From NCBI GenBank assembly GCA_964443055.1, contig CAYUBT010000158.1, positions 1-5,966 of the forward strand: 5,966 nucleotides of DNA, in the 5' to 3' direction. The stretch is from JADYZU01 sp964443055 (lineage in GTDB: Bacteria; Pseudomonadota; Alphaproteobacteria; Rhodobacterales; Rhodobacteraceae). This document shows, one piece after another, positions 5,869 through 5,966 of the stretch. The position numbers and the translations under genes are program-made. Every line of letters begins with the position of its first letter. Position 1 is the stretch's first letter. The notes under the pieces were generated by a model. It did not search any database and was not told where the DNA came from. It saw nothing but the letters and a program-made list of their open reading frames with translations.

Positions 5869-5966
5869 CCGCGCGGCGTTTTGTCTTATCACGGATTCAT
5901 GCTTGGACATGACGCCCGGAAGCAGTAGCCTTGGCGTGCCGGGGAAGCGAATGCGGCAACGAGTTG
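5869..5966. other. Non-assigned region after the kinase gene
   Basis: These 98 bp hold no gene that can be supported. The short palindrome CCGCGCGG (5869-5876), with TTTT shortly after it (5879-5882), leaves no room for a loop and is not a credible terminator. Short open frames on the minus strand reach the window edge but show no recognisable protein sequence. Confidence 0.4.

Noticed and set aside
5862..5883. Possible intrinsic terminator after the kinase (CCGCGCGG with a nearby TTTT)
   Set aside because: The palindrome has no loop, and the alternative stem is only CGG/CCG (3 bp). Neither could form a stable hairpin before the T-run.
5941..5966. Possible start of another gene at ATG 5951 behind GGGGAAG
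   Set aside because: Only five codons are visible, the spacing is just 3 nt and the ribosome-binding match is poor. It could equally be chance.
5889..5966. Possible 3' end of a minus-strand gene entering from the right edge
   Set aside because: A frame is open for 25 codons to a stop at 5889-5891, but other minus-strand frames are also open over similar stretches and none shows recognisable protein sequence.

Overview
The window is GC-rich, densely coding DNA, all on the + strand. It carries six consecutive genes with gaps of 69 bp or less and one 4-bp overlap, so it looks like one sugar-catabolic operon. The base composition, the single-ATPase CUT2-type transporter and the gene mix suggest an alphaproteobacterium, perhaps Rhodobacterales or Rhizobiales. 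That is an inference from style; no rRNA or other marker gene is present.

Transport half (1-2919): a single-domain ABC ATPase whose first few codons lie outside the window, a secreted periplasmic sugar-binding protein, and a membrane permease of the AraH/RbsC type. Together they form a complete CUT2 (ribose/fructose-type) importer. A perfect 11-bp GC-only hairpin without an adjacent T-run lies between the binding-protein and permease genes. It is the kind of element that raises the binding-protein to permease ratio.

Catabolic half (2916-5868): a short-chain dehydrogenase/reductase whose ATG overlaps the permease stop (ATGA), a DadA-like FAD-dependent oxidoreductase, and a PfkB-family kinase closely resembling 2-keto-3-deoxygluconate kinase. 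The simplest reading is that an imported sugar or sugar derivative is oxidised by the SDR, oxidised or oxidatively deaminated by the flavoprotein, and the resulting 2-keto sugar acid is phosphorylated by the kinase. A D-amino-acid-dehydrogenase-like flavoprotein beside a KDG-type kinase is the most distinctive point, because it hints at an amino sugar or aminated sugar acid as substrate. The substrate cannot be fixed from sequence alone. No dehydratase, aldolase, isomerase or regulator lies in the window.

The last 98 bp (5869-5966) contain no gene or terminator that can be supported. No tRNA, rRNA, CRISPR array, insertion sequence or long repeat was seen.
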